Positions 46,389-57,549 of a DNA stretch of 64,000 bases are shown piece by piece. Position 1 is the stretch's first letter. The number at the start of each line of letters is the position of its first letter. The notes under the pieces were generated by a model, which saw only the letters and a program-made list of their open reading frames with translations, was not told the origin of the DNA and ran no database searches. The stretch is taken from assembly GCA_003008705.1 (NCBI GenBank), contig PDUO01000023.1, positions 411,312 to 475,311 on the forward strand. Direction: 5' to 3'. This stretch comes from Pezicula radicicola (taxonomy: Eukaryota; Ascomycota; Leotiomycetes; Helotiales; Dermateaceae). Made by a program: the position numbers and the translations under genes.

Positions 46389-47204
46389 CCAAAGGTTGCT
46401 ATCGTCTTAAATTATGAGGACATAACAAACTCAGGGGGCATTCCATCCTATATCCAAGCCCTTAAATTACTTTCGAGCTTCGATGCCTGACTAAAGCTCG
46501 TTATTGCAGTTAATCATGATCTTTCTCTAGACCAAGATTAGTGGAATTCACACCCAGGAAACCCTAAGAACCCATTCGATGATACAGATCCTGAAGAACA
46601 TTCCCGTGCCGTTCGAATAATGACCAGGGCAAAGGTAGTAGAAGTAGGCGTCACCTATCTCGTCGAAGGAACCTATACATTTACTTTAAAGGACGGTGCG
46701 AAGTTTACTATATATGCTCCACCATACACCCCAGAGTTGTGTGACTGGGCATTTGTATATAAGAGTAATGAAGATAGATTTAACAATAAGGATCAAACAG
46801 CTACAGGAATCATCTTAATCGTCAAAAATCCAATCTCAGACAATGTCGACATTGTTATGACACATGTCCCACCAAAGAATATACTTGACAATTGCTATAA
46901 TGGAAATGTCGGATGCGATAACCTCTTTCGTGGAGTTGGTTGTGTAAGGCCGGTATTATACTGCTTTGTTCATGAAGGGTATGGTGTGAAGCTCGTTACT
47001 TGGGGCCTAATGGAAGATAAAGAGAATATTAGTAAGGACGAGTTTGAATTGTTTGATGTTGTGGATACCTATCCGTAGAAGAACAAAGTCAAGGTAGAGC
47101 GAGGAAACCAGACACTTATGGTCAACGCTACTATTCATGATGGGGCTGTGGATCCGTTTAATACTCCTTGGTTATTTGATATAGAGTTACAGCGTGCTAG
47201 ATGA
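46389..47204 (+). pseudogene. Metallophosphoesterase (MPPED-like) relic
   Basis: One frame of 272 codons, with stops at 46488 (TGA), 46539 (TAG) and 47076 (TAG), matches the fungal MPPED-type phosphoesterase from its second motif to the end. Matching parts are SGGIPSYIQALKLLSSFDA, VNHDLSLD, LVEGTYTFTLKDGAKFTIYA, CDWAFVYKS and DNVDIVMTHVPPKN. After the last stop come GNQTLMVNA and NTPWLFDIEL. Metal-site motifs are damaged: GDLIHAGD is replaced by an unrelated string ending NYEDIT, GNHD is VNHD, and FGHIHEGYG has shrunk to FVHEGYG, losing a ligand His. The loss of ligands shows decay of function, not only nonsense codons. The start of the gene is missing. Confidence 0.75.
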
Positions 47205-47620
47205 GTTTGTTTAGGGGTATAACGGAAGTGAAAATGGTATAATTTCACTAGAGATTAGTTTGGTTAGGGATATGACGGAAGGAGAAAATGGTATAATTGC
47301 TAATATATCTCACTACCTACAGCTGTCCAGGGTTTTATTGGTTGCTACTTAAGGCATTGGTTGCAATTCGCTATACAAAGTATACGCATAAAAGCAAGGA
47401 ATTAGAAAGCGGCTTCCTGATATTGTCATAAATGAGCTCAAAATAAATAAATAAGATCATGAAACCAAGCCAGGATATCATATTCTCATCTACTTATTTT
47501 CCATCCTCGCAATATAACGAGTGTCCCTTCCCCTTCCCTTTCCCCTTCCCCACCTAAAAAAGAACATTCATCTATCCCATTCACAAGCTCATCCTCCTCC
47601 CCTAACCCCTAAACTTAAAC
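47205..47620. other. Intergenic with a short direct repeat and a CT-rich tract
   Basis: Two copies of a roughly 44-bp unit lie at 47203-47245 and 47256-47299, sharing the block AAAATGGTATAATT. A CT-rich tract, CCCTTCCCCTTCCCTTTCCC, lies around 47526-47545. No gene. Confidence 0.5.
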
Positions 47621-50357
47621 TCAAGTCTGAAATAGCGCAATAGTGTCCGGATAAACATTAACGTTATCACTATACACCGCTAAAGTCGCTCCATTCCGCG
47701 TAATCATATTTGTAGTCCCTACAGTAATCAAACAATAGATATTAACCTCAGACAGAGTACCCTCAAGAGAGAGGATATTATTTTGACAGTTTTCTGGACC
47801 GCCTCCGTTTGAGCATGCTATTCATCTTTGTCAGCCCCCGTACAAAACTCTTACCTAAACCACATCCTCCAATGTGGCGTGCATAGTAAAGGCTAGGTAA
47901 GAAGAAGTGGGGAAACGTACTAGTACTATAATTATCGAAGAAACTATATAAACCAGCCCCATAAACCAAAACATTACTCGAGCCAATAATTCTCAAACCC
48001 CAAGCTTCAGCACAATTGCCACTTTGTCCAGAACAAGAAGTAGCGAAGTTGGGATCGTTGATAGAGGTGACGACAGAGAAGGGAGTTGGCGCTAAGGGGT
48101 TGGGTTGGTAGTAGGGGGTTTCGGTCTGGACAAATCCCATGAAGAGGTTTTTGGTGTTGGCTAGTTGGTATTGGTAGAGGGTGTGGTGTTCTACTCCTGT
48201 TCCGACACTATTTTTGGGGAGAGGATTGTTAGTTGTGTACTTTGATTGGAGGATATGAGAATGGGGGATAGATTAGAACTTACAGCCAGAATGTCCCAGC
48301 CGTAGATTCAATGTATAGACCTCGACCACTATAAACGGTAATCCGAGTATTGCTTGTATCGTCAATATCATGATCCGCAGTCCACAACCATATATTCTCC
48401 ATATAAAGACCCTGAGCAGATGTAGTGATGTGCATGCTCATATAAGCACCAATACAAGCTGTGTTAACAGCTGAGCTAGAAGGCGTAATTGGGCACTGAG
48501 CAACTTGGAGGTTGGAACCCGTGAATCCTCCAATACGAGTGTGAACGTCCCACATTCCAGAGGGTGTGGAGCCAGTGGTTGCGAGATTCCATTCGATGAG
48601 GATGGCTCCTGCTTGGGTTCCTTGGGTCGCGACAATCATGTCGGACCATTCGACTTGTCCGACATCTCCGGCGTTACCAACGCGTACAACGGCTTGGGGA
48701 GAGGCCATGTTGTTGAAGTAGCTACCGCTAGACATGATGACTGGGTAACCCTCACCTACCAACTTTGCACCAGCTGGAATGGTCAATGTGCTCGTGACCT
48801 TGTAAGTTCCAGCGTCAAAAAATACAATTCGACCTGCGGATGTCGCTGAGTTGATGACGGCCTGGAGCGCAGCGGTATCGTCTGTGACTCCGTTACCTGT
48901 TGCTCCGGCACTGCGAACGCTGGCAAAGGATGAAGCGGCGAGTGTGTTGTACTGGGGCTTGGAGCGTACGTAGTAATTGCTTCCGCTGAGAAGTGAGGCA
49001 GGGCGGGTATTTCCAACAAATGGTCCTTGGAATTGATTGGGGCCGGTTGGAATGTATTCGTGACCTTCACCCCATGCTGCAATTGTCGTTGTTCCAGTGG
49101 TGCCAGCAAGAACTGTGCTCCCTCCAGTAAGTTGAATAGCTGTTGGGACATTGGTAAGTTTGACGTTCTCGAGGATCAAGCTGCCTGCTGTAGCTGGAGC
49201 GGAAGAAGAGGTATAGGCTGTGATGATACCGACGGGAGTGTTGGTGATGGTTGAGTCGATTAAGGTAATGGATCCCACAGTCTGAGCTGTAGTTCCTCCC
49301 GCAGAGATGTCGATTCCCTTCTGGCAGTTGTTGATGCTGATACCTTGGTACAACCAACCCCAGCTCCATAACTGACTGATGGCTGTAACACAGTTGTTGA
49401 AAACCAAGTTGCGCATAGTGAACTGCTGGTTACCAATGGAAGCACCATAGATACCTCCATTGAAAGTAATATCCGTCATGAACCCAGCAGATCCTGAAGT
49501 TTTATAATCAGTTACCAATATTTTTAAAAGAAGTTTCATTAAACATACCACTCTCAACAAACAGTCCAGTGTGTTGTGTTCCAGATGCAGCACTCATCTC
49601 AAACACAATGTTCTGCAGACTCGTAGCTTGAGCAGTAGGCCAATGAATTCCAGTGGCTTGTGAAGTTGCGGGTATACTGGTTAAATCAAACACAAAATTG
49701 CGGACTTGTCGCATAAAGACATTGGTAGATACCCAGTTAAGGTCCGAAGTGTAGTAATGATCAGCATCGATCAATCCAAAGCCCGAGAAGGAGGCAGAGG
49801 CTTTCAATACCGGAACATCATTTGGGTTACCAAGAAGCTGGGTGTAGTAATAGTCAATGATGGAGGAAGAGATTAGGTAAGTCCCAGCTGGGAAGTATAC
49901 GACAGCTGGGGTGGTGGAACTTGAGGCACAACCCTGGCCACAACGTCCACCGGCGCTAATAGCTGCTTGAATTGCAGCAGTATCATCAGTCACGCCATCG
50001 CCTAGGCACGGATTTTAGTATATGTATAGTAACTATTTCAAAAGGCAGAAGCTTACCTTTGGCGCCGTAGTCCTTCACGTTTCGGTAGACTGCATATCCG
50101 CTGGCCCCAAAAGCAGAGATACCTTGGTGAGAAATCTGTTCGTACCAGTATGCAGTGCTCTGTCGTGGTAGAATGGAAGCTATGTCATCACTGGCTGAAA
50201 TATCACCAGCGGCGGAGTGATCTCCATTATAATTGAAGTAGTCCTTAAGGTGGGTTTTCACATTGGCCACAACATTGTCGACTTCTGGGATAACTATCTC
50301 CTCACAACTACCACCAAGAGCAAATATTGACAGGAGAACTAAACGAAGAGAAACCAT
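47621..50357 (-). CDS. Secreted GH55 exo-beta-1,3-glucanase
   Basis: Predicted 815 aa from five exons: 50357-50057, 50001-49549, 49493-48284, 48207-47921 and 47817-47621. GH55 enzymes release glucose from beta-1,3-glucan, acting outside the cell on fungal wall or callose. An N-terminal signal peptide is visible (MVSLRLVLLSIFALGGSCEE). Two tandem right-handed beta-helix (pectate-lyase-like) domains each start with the same signature: YGAKGDGVTDDTAAIQAAI at about residue 97, and AGATGNGVTDDTAALQAVI in the second half. Other family landmarks are YLISSSIIDYYYTQLLGNP, the region WLYQGISINNCQKGIDI, HHTLYQYQLANTKNLFMGF, and the ending VYPDTIALFQT. Cys residues in CGQGC and CSNGGGPENC suggest disulphides. 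The length is normal (about 750-850 aa). All exon junctions keep frame. Confidence 0.92.
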
Positions 50358-51888
50358 TATGGCTGAATTTGCTGGAGATTGAAGGAATGACAAGCAGGAG
50401 GCCGCGGTTGCTCTAAGATATTGTGGCGGAGGTACTGATACTTATATACCTCCATAATCGCCCGGAGAAATTGGCAACAGAATTGGAGCTTAAAGAAATT
50501 AAATAGCACGGGATATGAAGGCCCACAAGACCATTACTCACAACAAGCTCAGTGTTACCCCGACAGGGCCAAGTGCAGCACTTCGGAGAGCTTAGGAATG
50601 TATTGCAAACAACCAGCGCTTGCAACAGCCACAGAAAGGTAAAAGCCACTTACATCAATATCGATCATAACTGGGGTCTTCAGACCCTTTCCCCAGATCC
50701 TACCATCCAGTTGTGGCTAGCGTCTCCTGAACGCAGCACTTTGAGGCCAGCGATTAGAGGACTTTAATCACAAGCCACCGAGATCAGGCCGTACCAAGCA
50801 TCAAGAATGTGAGGGCATCTTTCAAGGCGTATTTCCGATTTGCTATCAAAGGATTGGCAATTTGTCCGTAGGGCATAGTATGAAGAAAGGGGATACTGCG
50901 GGAAGAAGTAAGAGCAGATGATAGGAGACAGCACCTCAGACCCGTTGCGCATATGATATGAAATATGACCCGAAGAAGAAATCTTATCCAATCAAGTGTA
51001 ACTACATAGCTACTTGGTCAAACTAGAGCCTATAACGTCCTTGCGTTGCCCGAAGTAGTGAATCGAAGTGCCTAGCTATTGAGACACATATAATCCATTT
51101 CACGTGACTGACATAACTGCCAGGGCAAATGCCGGTCGCAATGCTTTTGCTTTGCTTCTTCTGCTTTTAACCGAAGGATGTCCTGAACGACGTTACATTG
51201 GCCAACTCCAAATGGTACCTGGCACCTGCCTGCAATCTCTTGGAAACACTACCATAAGCGTATATAATTCCGTCGAATCAACGAATGTTACCTTCACTAC
51301 CGTTGATCGGGCCGTCCCCGAATGCTTCTCGTGAGTTGTCGCCGTCAGATCGCGGGGTAGAAAAGCATGGAGTTGAGGCATGGTTCAGAAAAGTGTAGCG
51401 AATGATCACAACGGATCGTGTGACTTGTAGACCTGGTCGAGGAAAAAGAGACGTTCCTGCGTCCTGTTGGCTCGCCCATCTCATCTCCGTCAAGGATTCA
51501 AGGACCAGGAGGATTGACGGGATGGGCGAGATGCACGCGGTATGGTAAAATGATTAAAATGACTGGTGGTAACGTTCTATTACATCTCCTTTCCGGCCTC
51601 ATCGTACCCTCGACATACTTGAGGACCCCTTGTTCGAGAGTTATGATCACCTTCTATGCCCATTGTTCTCTTACTCGGCCCTTTTTATTGTCCCATATCA
51701 GGCACTCTGGGCTAAATGCGATTCATGTGCAAGGTGCAAGGTGCAAGGTGCAAGGTGTCCACGTTGATAAACTGCTGACCATAACCCTTGCAACACCTAT
51801 GATTGAACGTCTGGAAATGAGAGAAATGTTATTCGAACTTTCGAAGAACTGAAAATAATAGAATCTATTGGTGTCTATATACGCTTCT
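50358..51888. other. Intergenic
   Basis: About 1.5 kb with no supported gene. It includes the glucanase promoter and a 7-bp tandem repeat at 51727-51757. Confidence 0.45.
51727..51757 (+). repeat. 7-bp tandem repeat (GTGCAAG)n
   Basis: GTGCAAG is repeated four times exactly, followed by GTGT. A short microsatellite in non-coding DNA. Confidence 0.8.
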
Positions 51889-53106
51889 CTATAATTCTCG
51901 ATCCTGGACAGAGTCTGCAGATGCCGCTCTCTGTGCCCTCAATGCTTTCAAAAACTCCTTGCTCCAACTCCCACCACCAAGCCTTGCGACATGGTACTCC
52001 CAACATCCATCCTCTAGCATTTTGTCCTGACTCTGACATACTTTATCCTCCAATAGAGGTTTTTTGGGCCACACCCCGAGTTCCGCGCCCATACTCTCAT
52101 CGAGGAAATTATCCATTACCAACTGAGCGACCTTGACTCGGACACCCTTTGATTCTGCACCATCTATTGAGTAAATGAGAGAGAGAAACTCCATGCCATC
52201 GTTAGCAAGAAAGTCATCACGAATTGCATGGTCTTTCAAAAGCCCACTAAGCACATATACCCGAGCTTTCAGGGTTGCAGGATTGTCGTGAGGAGTTGCT
52301 GTGTATATAGAGCGGAGCCTATTTATGAGGTCTTCTTTTGTGCCACTACAGCTTGGATACATAATCTCTTTCCAAGCCTTATTAATCTCTTTCATGGCTG
52401 TTGGATTGTTCTGAATCGCTGAGCCGAGGACTCTCGCCGCTTGGTGATCTGGCCCTGCGGAATTTGGCTCTATCATCAAGCAGGCGAGTTTCTCCATGAG
52501 AACACTATCCTTTGCAAGCTCCGAACCATAATAAATATCGTGCGAAAGCTCTGCTAGGTCTTCCAAAGAAGAGGATAGATTCCCTATCCCGCTCTTAATA
52601 GCCTTGGTCGCCTGGTTGAAGGTCTGAGAGTCTGTTCCTGCACCCTCGGAATTTGGACTTGGTGGTTGAACCTTTCCAACTGGATCGTATGGAGGTGGCT
52701 TCTGAGGTACTTGGTCTCGGAGTGCCGGCGTCTCCTGTATTACTTCTTCCTCCGGCTGGTCGACAACAACCATTGCCTGCTCAAGTGGAACGTCTATCAC
52801 CGCGGTCGAGTCCTCCCCTTCCATAGGTATGTTAAGCCTGGCTTCTTTCTTGCCAGAGTATACGTCCATGCGAACGTGAAGACCTGGAGGTATATCTTGG
52901 CCTTCTTTGATGACCTGAAAGTCTTTTGTAGGTTGGAATAATCGTGAATAGCATTCTGCCGCATTGTCGGTAGGGCAGATTAGCTCGGTCTCGGCCGACG
53001 GGGATGAGGCTGGCGGCGGCGACACAGCTCTTGCAATAATAGGCAGGCTTAAACAAGCCAGAGCCAAAAGGTTTCTCGTTGATATGTAAACCATACTTGC
53101 GTTCAA
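51889..53106 (-). CDS. SIL1: SIL1/Sls1 nucleotide exchange factor of the ER
   Basis: Single exon, 405 aa from ATG 53106; a second in-frame ATG at 53094 gives four residues less. Sil1 releases ADP from the ER Hsp70 BiP/Kar2, supporting protein import and folding. A signal peptide is visible (YISTRNLLALACLSLPIIAR). The N-terminal region has CPTDNAAECYSRLFQPTKDF and FQVIKEGQDIPPGLHVRMDV, typical of fungal Sil1. The helical armadillo-like core includes LEDLAELSHDIYYGSELAKD, ARVLGSAIQNNPTAM, LKARVYVLSGLLKDHAIRDD and VRVKVAQLVMDNFLDE. The C-terminus DREL resembles an HDEL-type ER retrieval signal. The length is typical of the family. Confidence 0.92.
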   Translation of the reverse strand: MNASMVYISTRNLLALACLSLPIIARAVSPPPASSPSAETELICPTDNAAECYSRLFQPTKDFQVIKEGQDIPPGLHVRMDVYSGKKEARLNIPMEGEDSTAVIDVPLEQAMVVVDQPEEEVIQETPALRDQVPQKPPPYDPVGKVQPPSPNSEGAGTDSQTFNQATKAIKSGIGNLSSSLEDLAELSHDIYYGSELAKDSVLMEKLACLMIEPNSAGPDHQAARVLGSAIQNNPTAMKEINKAWKEIMYPSCSGTKEDLINRLRSIYTATPHDNPATLKARVYVLSGLLKDHAIRDDFLANDGMEFLSLIYSIDGAESKGVRVKVAQLVMDNFLDESMGAELGVWPKKPLLEDKVCQSQDKMLEDGCWEYHVARLGGGSWSKEFLKALRAQRAASADSVQDREL

Positions 53107-53244
53107 TTTACTGAATTAGTTTGAGTTACTCAGCGCAAGCTGGTGATGTCGGACAGATAGTAGGTGGGGGTAACTTCTAATATAGATGTGGCGTGCCCTT
53201 CCCTTTGTAACTTGTCCTTCCAAGAGGCCACTTTGCGATATGAC

Positions 53245-53679
53245 TCAGTCAAAGGTAATGACTTCCAACACGCTGGCGATTCTCCTTTTGAATCTTCGTA
53301 ATATTCGTCGCTGTCTCTCAGCGTTTTCAACGTCTACCACAGCTTGGTTGAATGCTGCGATATCGAGCGGTGTAGATTTGCCCTCTGCCTGCCTCTGTTT
53401 CTCTTCTTTCCACTTTTCTGGAATTTCTGGACAATCGCTAAAGATGGCACCGCATTCCCAGCTTGAATATAGAAAAGGAGAATCGACCCACTTGACCAAG
53501 TACCATGTATGGCCGTTCTTAGCAGTGAACTCAGCGAGGATCTTTTCAGGCGGATGGTCAAGCTCGTCACCGTCTTCGATCGAGGCGACCGATTCAGCGT
53601 CGTTGGTCTCCACTAGGTAGTCGTCGTCCGCGAGCCAGTCTTGCTGGTCGGTAGTAGTAGGGACGTCTGTAGAGGCCAT
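53245..53679 (-). CDS. Small chromodomain protein
   Basis: Single open frame of 144 aa from ATG 53679. An acidic N-terminus leads to a chromodomain (about residues 42-90) with PPEKILAEFTAKNGHTWYLV, then KWVDSPFLYSSWE. The aromatic residues of the methyl-lysine cage (Y/F, W and W positions) look present. A basic helical tail follows (ENAERQRRILRRFKRRIASV). Chromodomains bind methylated histone tails or, in some transposon-derived proteins, help target integration. It is much shorter than HP1 or CHD proteins, so it may be a complete small reader or the first exon of a longer gene. It is divergent from the complex I gene, with 253 bp between starts. Confidence 0.75.
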   Translation of the reverse strand: MASTDVPTTTDQQDWLADDDYLVETNDAESVASIEDGDELDHPPEKILAEFTAKNGHTWYLVKWVDSPFLYSSWECGAIFSDCPEIPEKWKEEKQRQAEGKSTPLDIAAFNQAVVDVENAERQRRILRRFKRRIASVLEVITFD

Positions 53680-53932
53680 CTCTTCGTTTCTCGCAAGGAC
53701 AAGTGGCTATTTTCGTCTGATGTTGCTGTCGAACCAATGTCCGTTCCTTGCCTCCTTCGCTCGGACTTGTTTGGGTTCACTCACCGCTTTCAGCCCTTGG
53801 AGAGTGTGGCTTGGATCCAAACACCAAAGAAGGCACTTGCTGACTAATATGTCGTTTCTGAAGCGGGCATCTGGGAACAACGACAGCTCTTGAGCATTGA
53901 AGCATCTCGACGCTCAATTGAACCACACTATC

Positions 53933-54588
53933 ATGTTTGCACTCAGGCGAAAGGCAGTCCAATCTGCTGATCGAGTCGGTGCAGTTGCCATTCGGAGCAC
54001 GCGTCGATATGCCAGCTCAGAGCATGGTCATGGACACGACCACCACCACCACCACTCAGCACCAGTGAACGAGTCCCTTGGAGTCAGTAGTTGAACCTGT
54101 CAATATTATATCCGTGCTAATATGGAGCGCAGACTCAATTCTACATTGTGCTAGCCGCTATCCCTACCTCGATTGCCATCTACAAGATCTCCCGACCCTC
54201 CGCGGACGGTACACCTAGCGGCATCTCCCAGCTCATCTCCAGCTACGATTCATACCATGAGATCTGGAAAAGGCGTAACGATCTTCACGTCGCCATGGCG
54301 GAGCAAGCAGCTTTCGATCGAAATCTCTTCGAGAGCGAGCCAGGAACCCAACATATCAACTTAAAATTCCCTGAGTATGTCCTCTTACTGGCCGATTGTT
54401 CTGCCACGGAAAATGAGAATTGAAACTAACGTTGCTACAGGGTCTTTAACACTGGATCGCCTTATAACAATAAATCTGGACACAGAGCGAGGAACTTGGA
54501 TGAGGTTGTTGCACATTACGAGAAGATCAATACGGAGGCTGAGGCTAAGAAGGTACAGAGGGTGTTGGAGGCCAAGAATGAGAGCTGA
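53933..54588 (+). CDS. nuo-17.8: NADH:ubiquinone oxidoreductase 17.8 kDa subunit (complex I)
   Basis: Predicted 179 aa from three exons: 53933-54082, 54133-54374 and 54441-54588. It matches the fungal accessory subunit of mitochondrial complex I first described in Neurospora. A basic presequence (MFALRRKAVQSADRVGAVAI) is followed by a His-rich stretch GHGHDHHHHHS. One membrane helix is TQFYIVLAAIPTSIAIYK. The conserved matrix part has SYDSYHEIWKRRNDLHVAMA, then FNTGSPYNNKSGHRARNLDE. The first donor is GTCAGT, unusual for this locus, but the junction gives the expected protein and the intron has a GCTAAT branch site. Confidence 0.87.
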
Positions 54589-56468
54589 TGCTAGAGATAT
54601 GTATACCCGTAAATACGAACTGTTTCTCCTACGACTTTGGAGTTGTGTGATATATACGGCTTTGGGAAGGGGGTGTGTTAAGAGACCGCTACTATTTCCT
54701 CACCTCTAACTACCAAAAGTCTTTGCAATTAGTCCTTGAACTGTTTCTCTTGTTGCTTGAAATGCGTGATATATGTGGCTTTTGGAGGGAGATGTATCAA
54801 GAAATTACCATTGTTTCCTGACCTCGAAATGCTGAGAAGTCTTAGTTTTCCATTTGTCCTAATTCAGTCAGCAAAGCCAATGCGAGAAGCGTAGTTCATA
54901 CAAGTGTCTGAAAGTTTCTCCTAAGTTACCAAACTGTACAAACTGCCCGTTTTGATTAATATATAAAGACCTCTTTAGAGCTACAGTAGCTGGACCATGC
55001 ACTAATCCACTAGTAAGACGCGGCAGAGGTGTTAAGACGATCACCTACTCCATTCAAAATCGAAGATAGACATAATAGAGTTCCTTCCTAACAAACCTTC
55101 ACATAAACATTCTCCTCACTCACCCCATCCATCTCCTCACTCAACGAAGAAAGAGAATGAGAGAAGTCAAGAAACAGGAGCAGGAAACGAAGCTCATACA
55201 TCATAGAAGTTTCAAAAGAGACGCAGAAACTTCCTTGCCAATATTTTTGCCTTATTATTCTTCCTCTTGTCAAGTGATTCTCTAGAATACATTCTTTCTA
55301 GCAAAAATGATTTGGGAAGAATCAACACTGTGGCTTAAAGAATGCCCAAACCTGGAATATACCTCTACAAGACCATCAATCTCCAAGAATAGTTCAAGTG
55401 ATTAGAATCAGTTCAAGTAAGTCAGAGACTCATGGCAGTCTCTAACTGATCAACCTCAAGCTAGACGTCTAAACTATAAAATTCTGCTCTCTGTATTCTC
55501 CAGAAGCATCTTCTCTCTTTTTCATAGGTAAGGTCCTTAGGTCTTGTACCGTCTTCTAGCTTGTTTAACCCTAACCCTTTATCACATCTTATCTCATCCT
55601 AGGCTTGAGCAACTACAACACTTTGAGCAACTACAGCACTTTACACCATCATTCAAAAATGCCACAACTCACTACTTGTGTTCCAATATCAGATCTCACT
55701 ATAGGATACCTTACTAGACCAGAATACACCTCATAGTCCTTACCTTAGATCACTGTAGTTCTTTCGAGAATTTCTTTTCCACCTTTGTTTTCTCAATAAA
55801 AAAAAAAGAACAAGACTTGTTAGTTTGTAACGTCTGACTATTACTATTCGTCTTTTAACATAACTATAGTTTCGATTTACCTTATTGTTAACTTAGTAGC
55901 TGCTGTGGAACCTTGAGGTATTTGGATGTGCATTGAAGGGAAATAGAGGGGTTCCGAAGTAGAGAGGCGTATATTGCGTTCTCGTAAATAAGTTTTATGC
56001 TTTCAGGATGGTGAGTGGATTTTGTGAGGTACGTCTCGAAGCTGATCCTGAATGGAATGGAAAGATTGGGGTTTGTGCGGAAAGGAAAACTTGGAATTTT
56101 CGATTTCTTGTTAGGGTGGTGGACTGCTCGGCTTTTGTCATGTTGCTATATCTCATGAAGATTAATCAGGTAGGTAGGTAAGATACTCATACTGTCTGGG
56201 TTATCCTAAGAAAAAGTATCAACGAATTATTGTGATAGAATACTCAATTCATACATGAGCTCGTGGACTATTGAGGAGCTTACGCTCCAACTGCGTGTCT
56301 CGAAGCAAATACGCCTTCAATGCTAATGACTCCCCCTATGTCTGTTTCCCAGGACGCCAAATCGCTAAAGCAGCAAACTACCAATCTCCCCGACTATCCA
56401 CCCCCAAACCATATCATTCCGTGTCGCCAAAACCATCTATCATAATCCTGAGAAATCTAGAGATCTCC
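54589..56468. other. Gene-free stretch
   Basis: About 1.9 kb without a supported gene between the complex I gene and SPT2. A few units like the 18-bp repeat appear near 55390-55425 but are too few to call. Confidence 0.45.
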
Positions 56469-57549
56469 TCAGTACCGTCTTGCTGCATTCTTCTTTGCCA
56501 TCGCCATAAGCTTTCGTTTCTTCTCTTCCTTCTCTCGCTTAAGGCGGTTCTCCTCAGCCAGAGCCTCTGCATCCTCCTTGCGAGCGATTCTCGATGCCAT
56601 TTCTTCTTCTTCATCCACCTCGAATACTGCTGCTTCCATGTCCGAGGAGGCATCTGATCCATAACCATCTTCGTCCTCCTCCTCCATGTCATCATCTTCT
56701 TCATCTTCGCTGAGATATCTGTCGTAACGTGAAGAGCGTCCTCCGTAACCACTGCCAGATCTATGCGGTTCTGATCGTCGGGGCATAGAAGACGAAGGCC
56801 TCGAAGACTTGTTCGCACCTGGTTTTGGCCGAGCAGTTCCTGCGTATCCTGTGGTAGCTGTGGCTGCCTTCTTGACCTTCTTCTCTGGGACTGGCGTTAG
56901 GGATGCGCTCTTGCCATTCTCCCTGGTTCCATTTCTACCATCTCTACCATCTCTCGCTGGAGCTTGACCTGGTTTCGCAGGCCTGCCATTTATCCCAGCC
57001 CTTTCTAGTCCTCTCTTTAAATTCTTGGTCTGCTGCGCCTTTGCCTCCTCGATCTCCCGCTTGCTTGGTCGTTTCTCGATCTTCTTGTGTTGAATCTTGC
57101 CTACCTGTCCCAGTGTTGCTTGTGCTGATTTTCCTCGTGCCATAATCTCTGCGAATGAGCCCTTCTTTGGTGGTGCCTTTGGGGTATCAGTGGAGGCAGG
57201 TGTTGTGGGGTGGCGATTTGCCGGGATCTGGCCAGAGGGGCTTCGGCCATTATTAGAGGACAGCTTGAGCTTGCCCACAGAAGTATCAAGGGACGATGGT
57301 TTGTCAGGTCGATTCTGGGTGATTGGTCTTGACGAGTTCGCAGCTGGCGGATTCGGTCTCTGCACCTTATCTACGGGCCTCCTGATATCATCGCTGGCTT
57401 TGCGCTTGGGCGGCAGATTGCTTGGAGGGAGAGTGGGACTAGGCTCCCCCGTTATGGATGCGAGGAGGTCACCGATCTGCATGTTTGTTAGTATGTAAGT
57501 GTCGTCCTCAGCAGAGGCACCAGCGGAGTCGTTAACATACCGGCGGCAT
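56469..57549 (-). CDS. SPT2: SPT2 chromatin protein
   Basis: Predicted 338 aa from two exons: a 9-nt first exon (57549-57541, encoding Met-Pro-Pro) and 57476-56469. The 64-nt intron has a GTATGT donor, TACTAAC branch site and GCAG acceptor. The joined start MPPIGDLLASITGE matches the N-terminus expected of fungal Spt2; reading from the intronic ATG instead would give MQIGDL. Spt2 (Sin1) binds H3-H4 and helps restore nucleosomes behind RNA polymerase II. The middle is basic and disordered. The C-terminal SPT2 domain is present: RYDRYLSEDEEDDDMEEED, then an acidic stretch, SSDMEAAVFEVDEEEEMASR and ENRLKREKEEKKRKLMAMAK. Confidence 0.9.

Noticed and set aside
48505..48849. Long plus-strand frame opposite the GH55 gene
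   Set aside because: Shadow of a strongly supported coding exon on the other strand; no domain in the translation.
52666..52941. Plus-strand frame with hydrophobic segments opposite SIL1
   Set aside because: Antisense shadow of the SIL1 exon; its hydrophobicity reflects the reverse complement of charged codons.
55569..55578. CCCTAACCCT, resembling a telomere repeat
   Set aside because: Only about one and a half units of CCCTAA in non-coding DNA; expected by chance at this scale.
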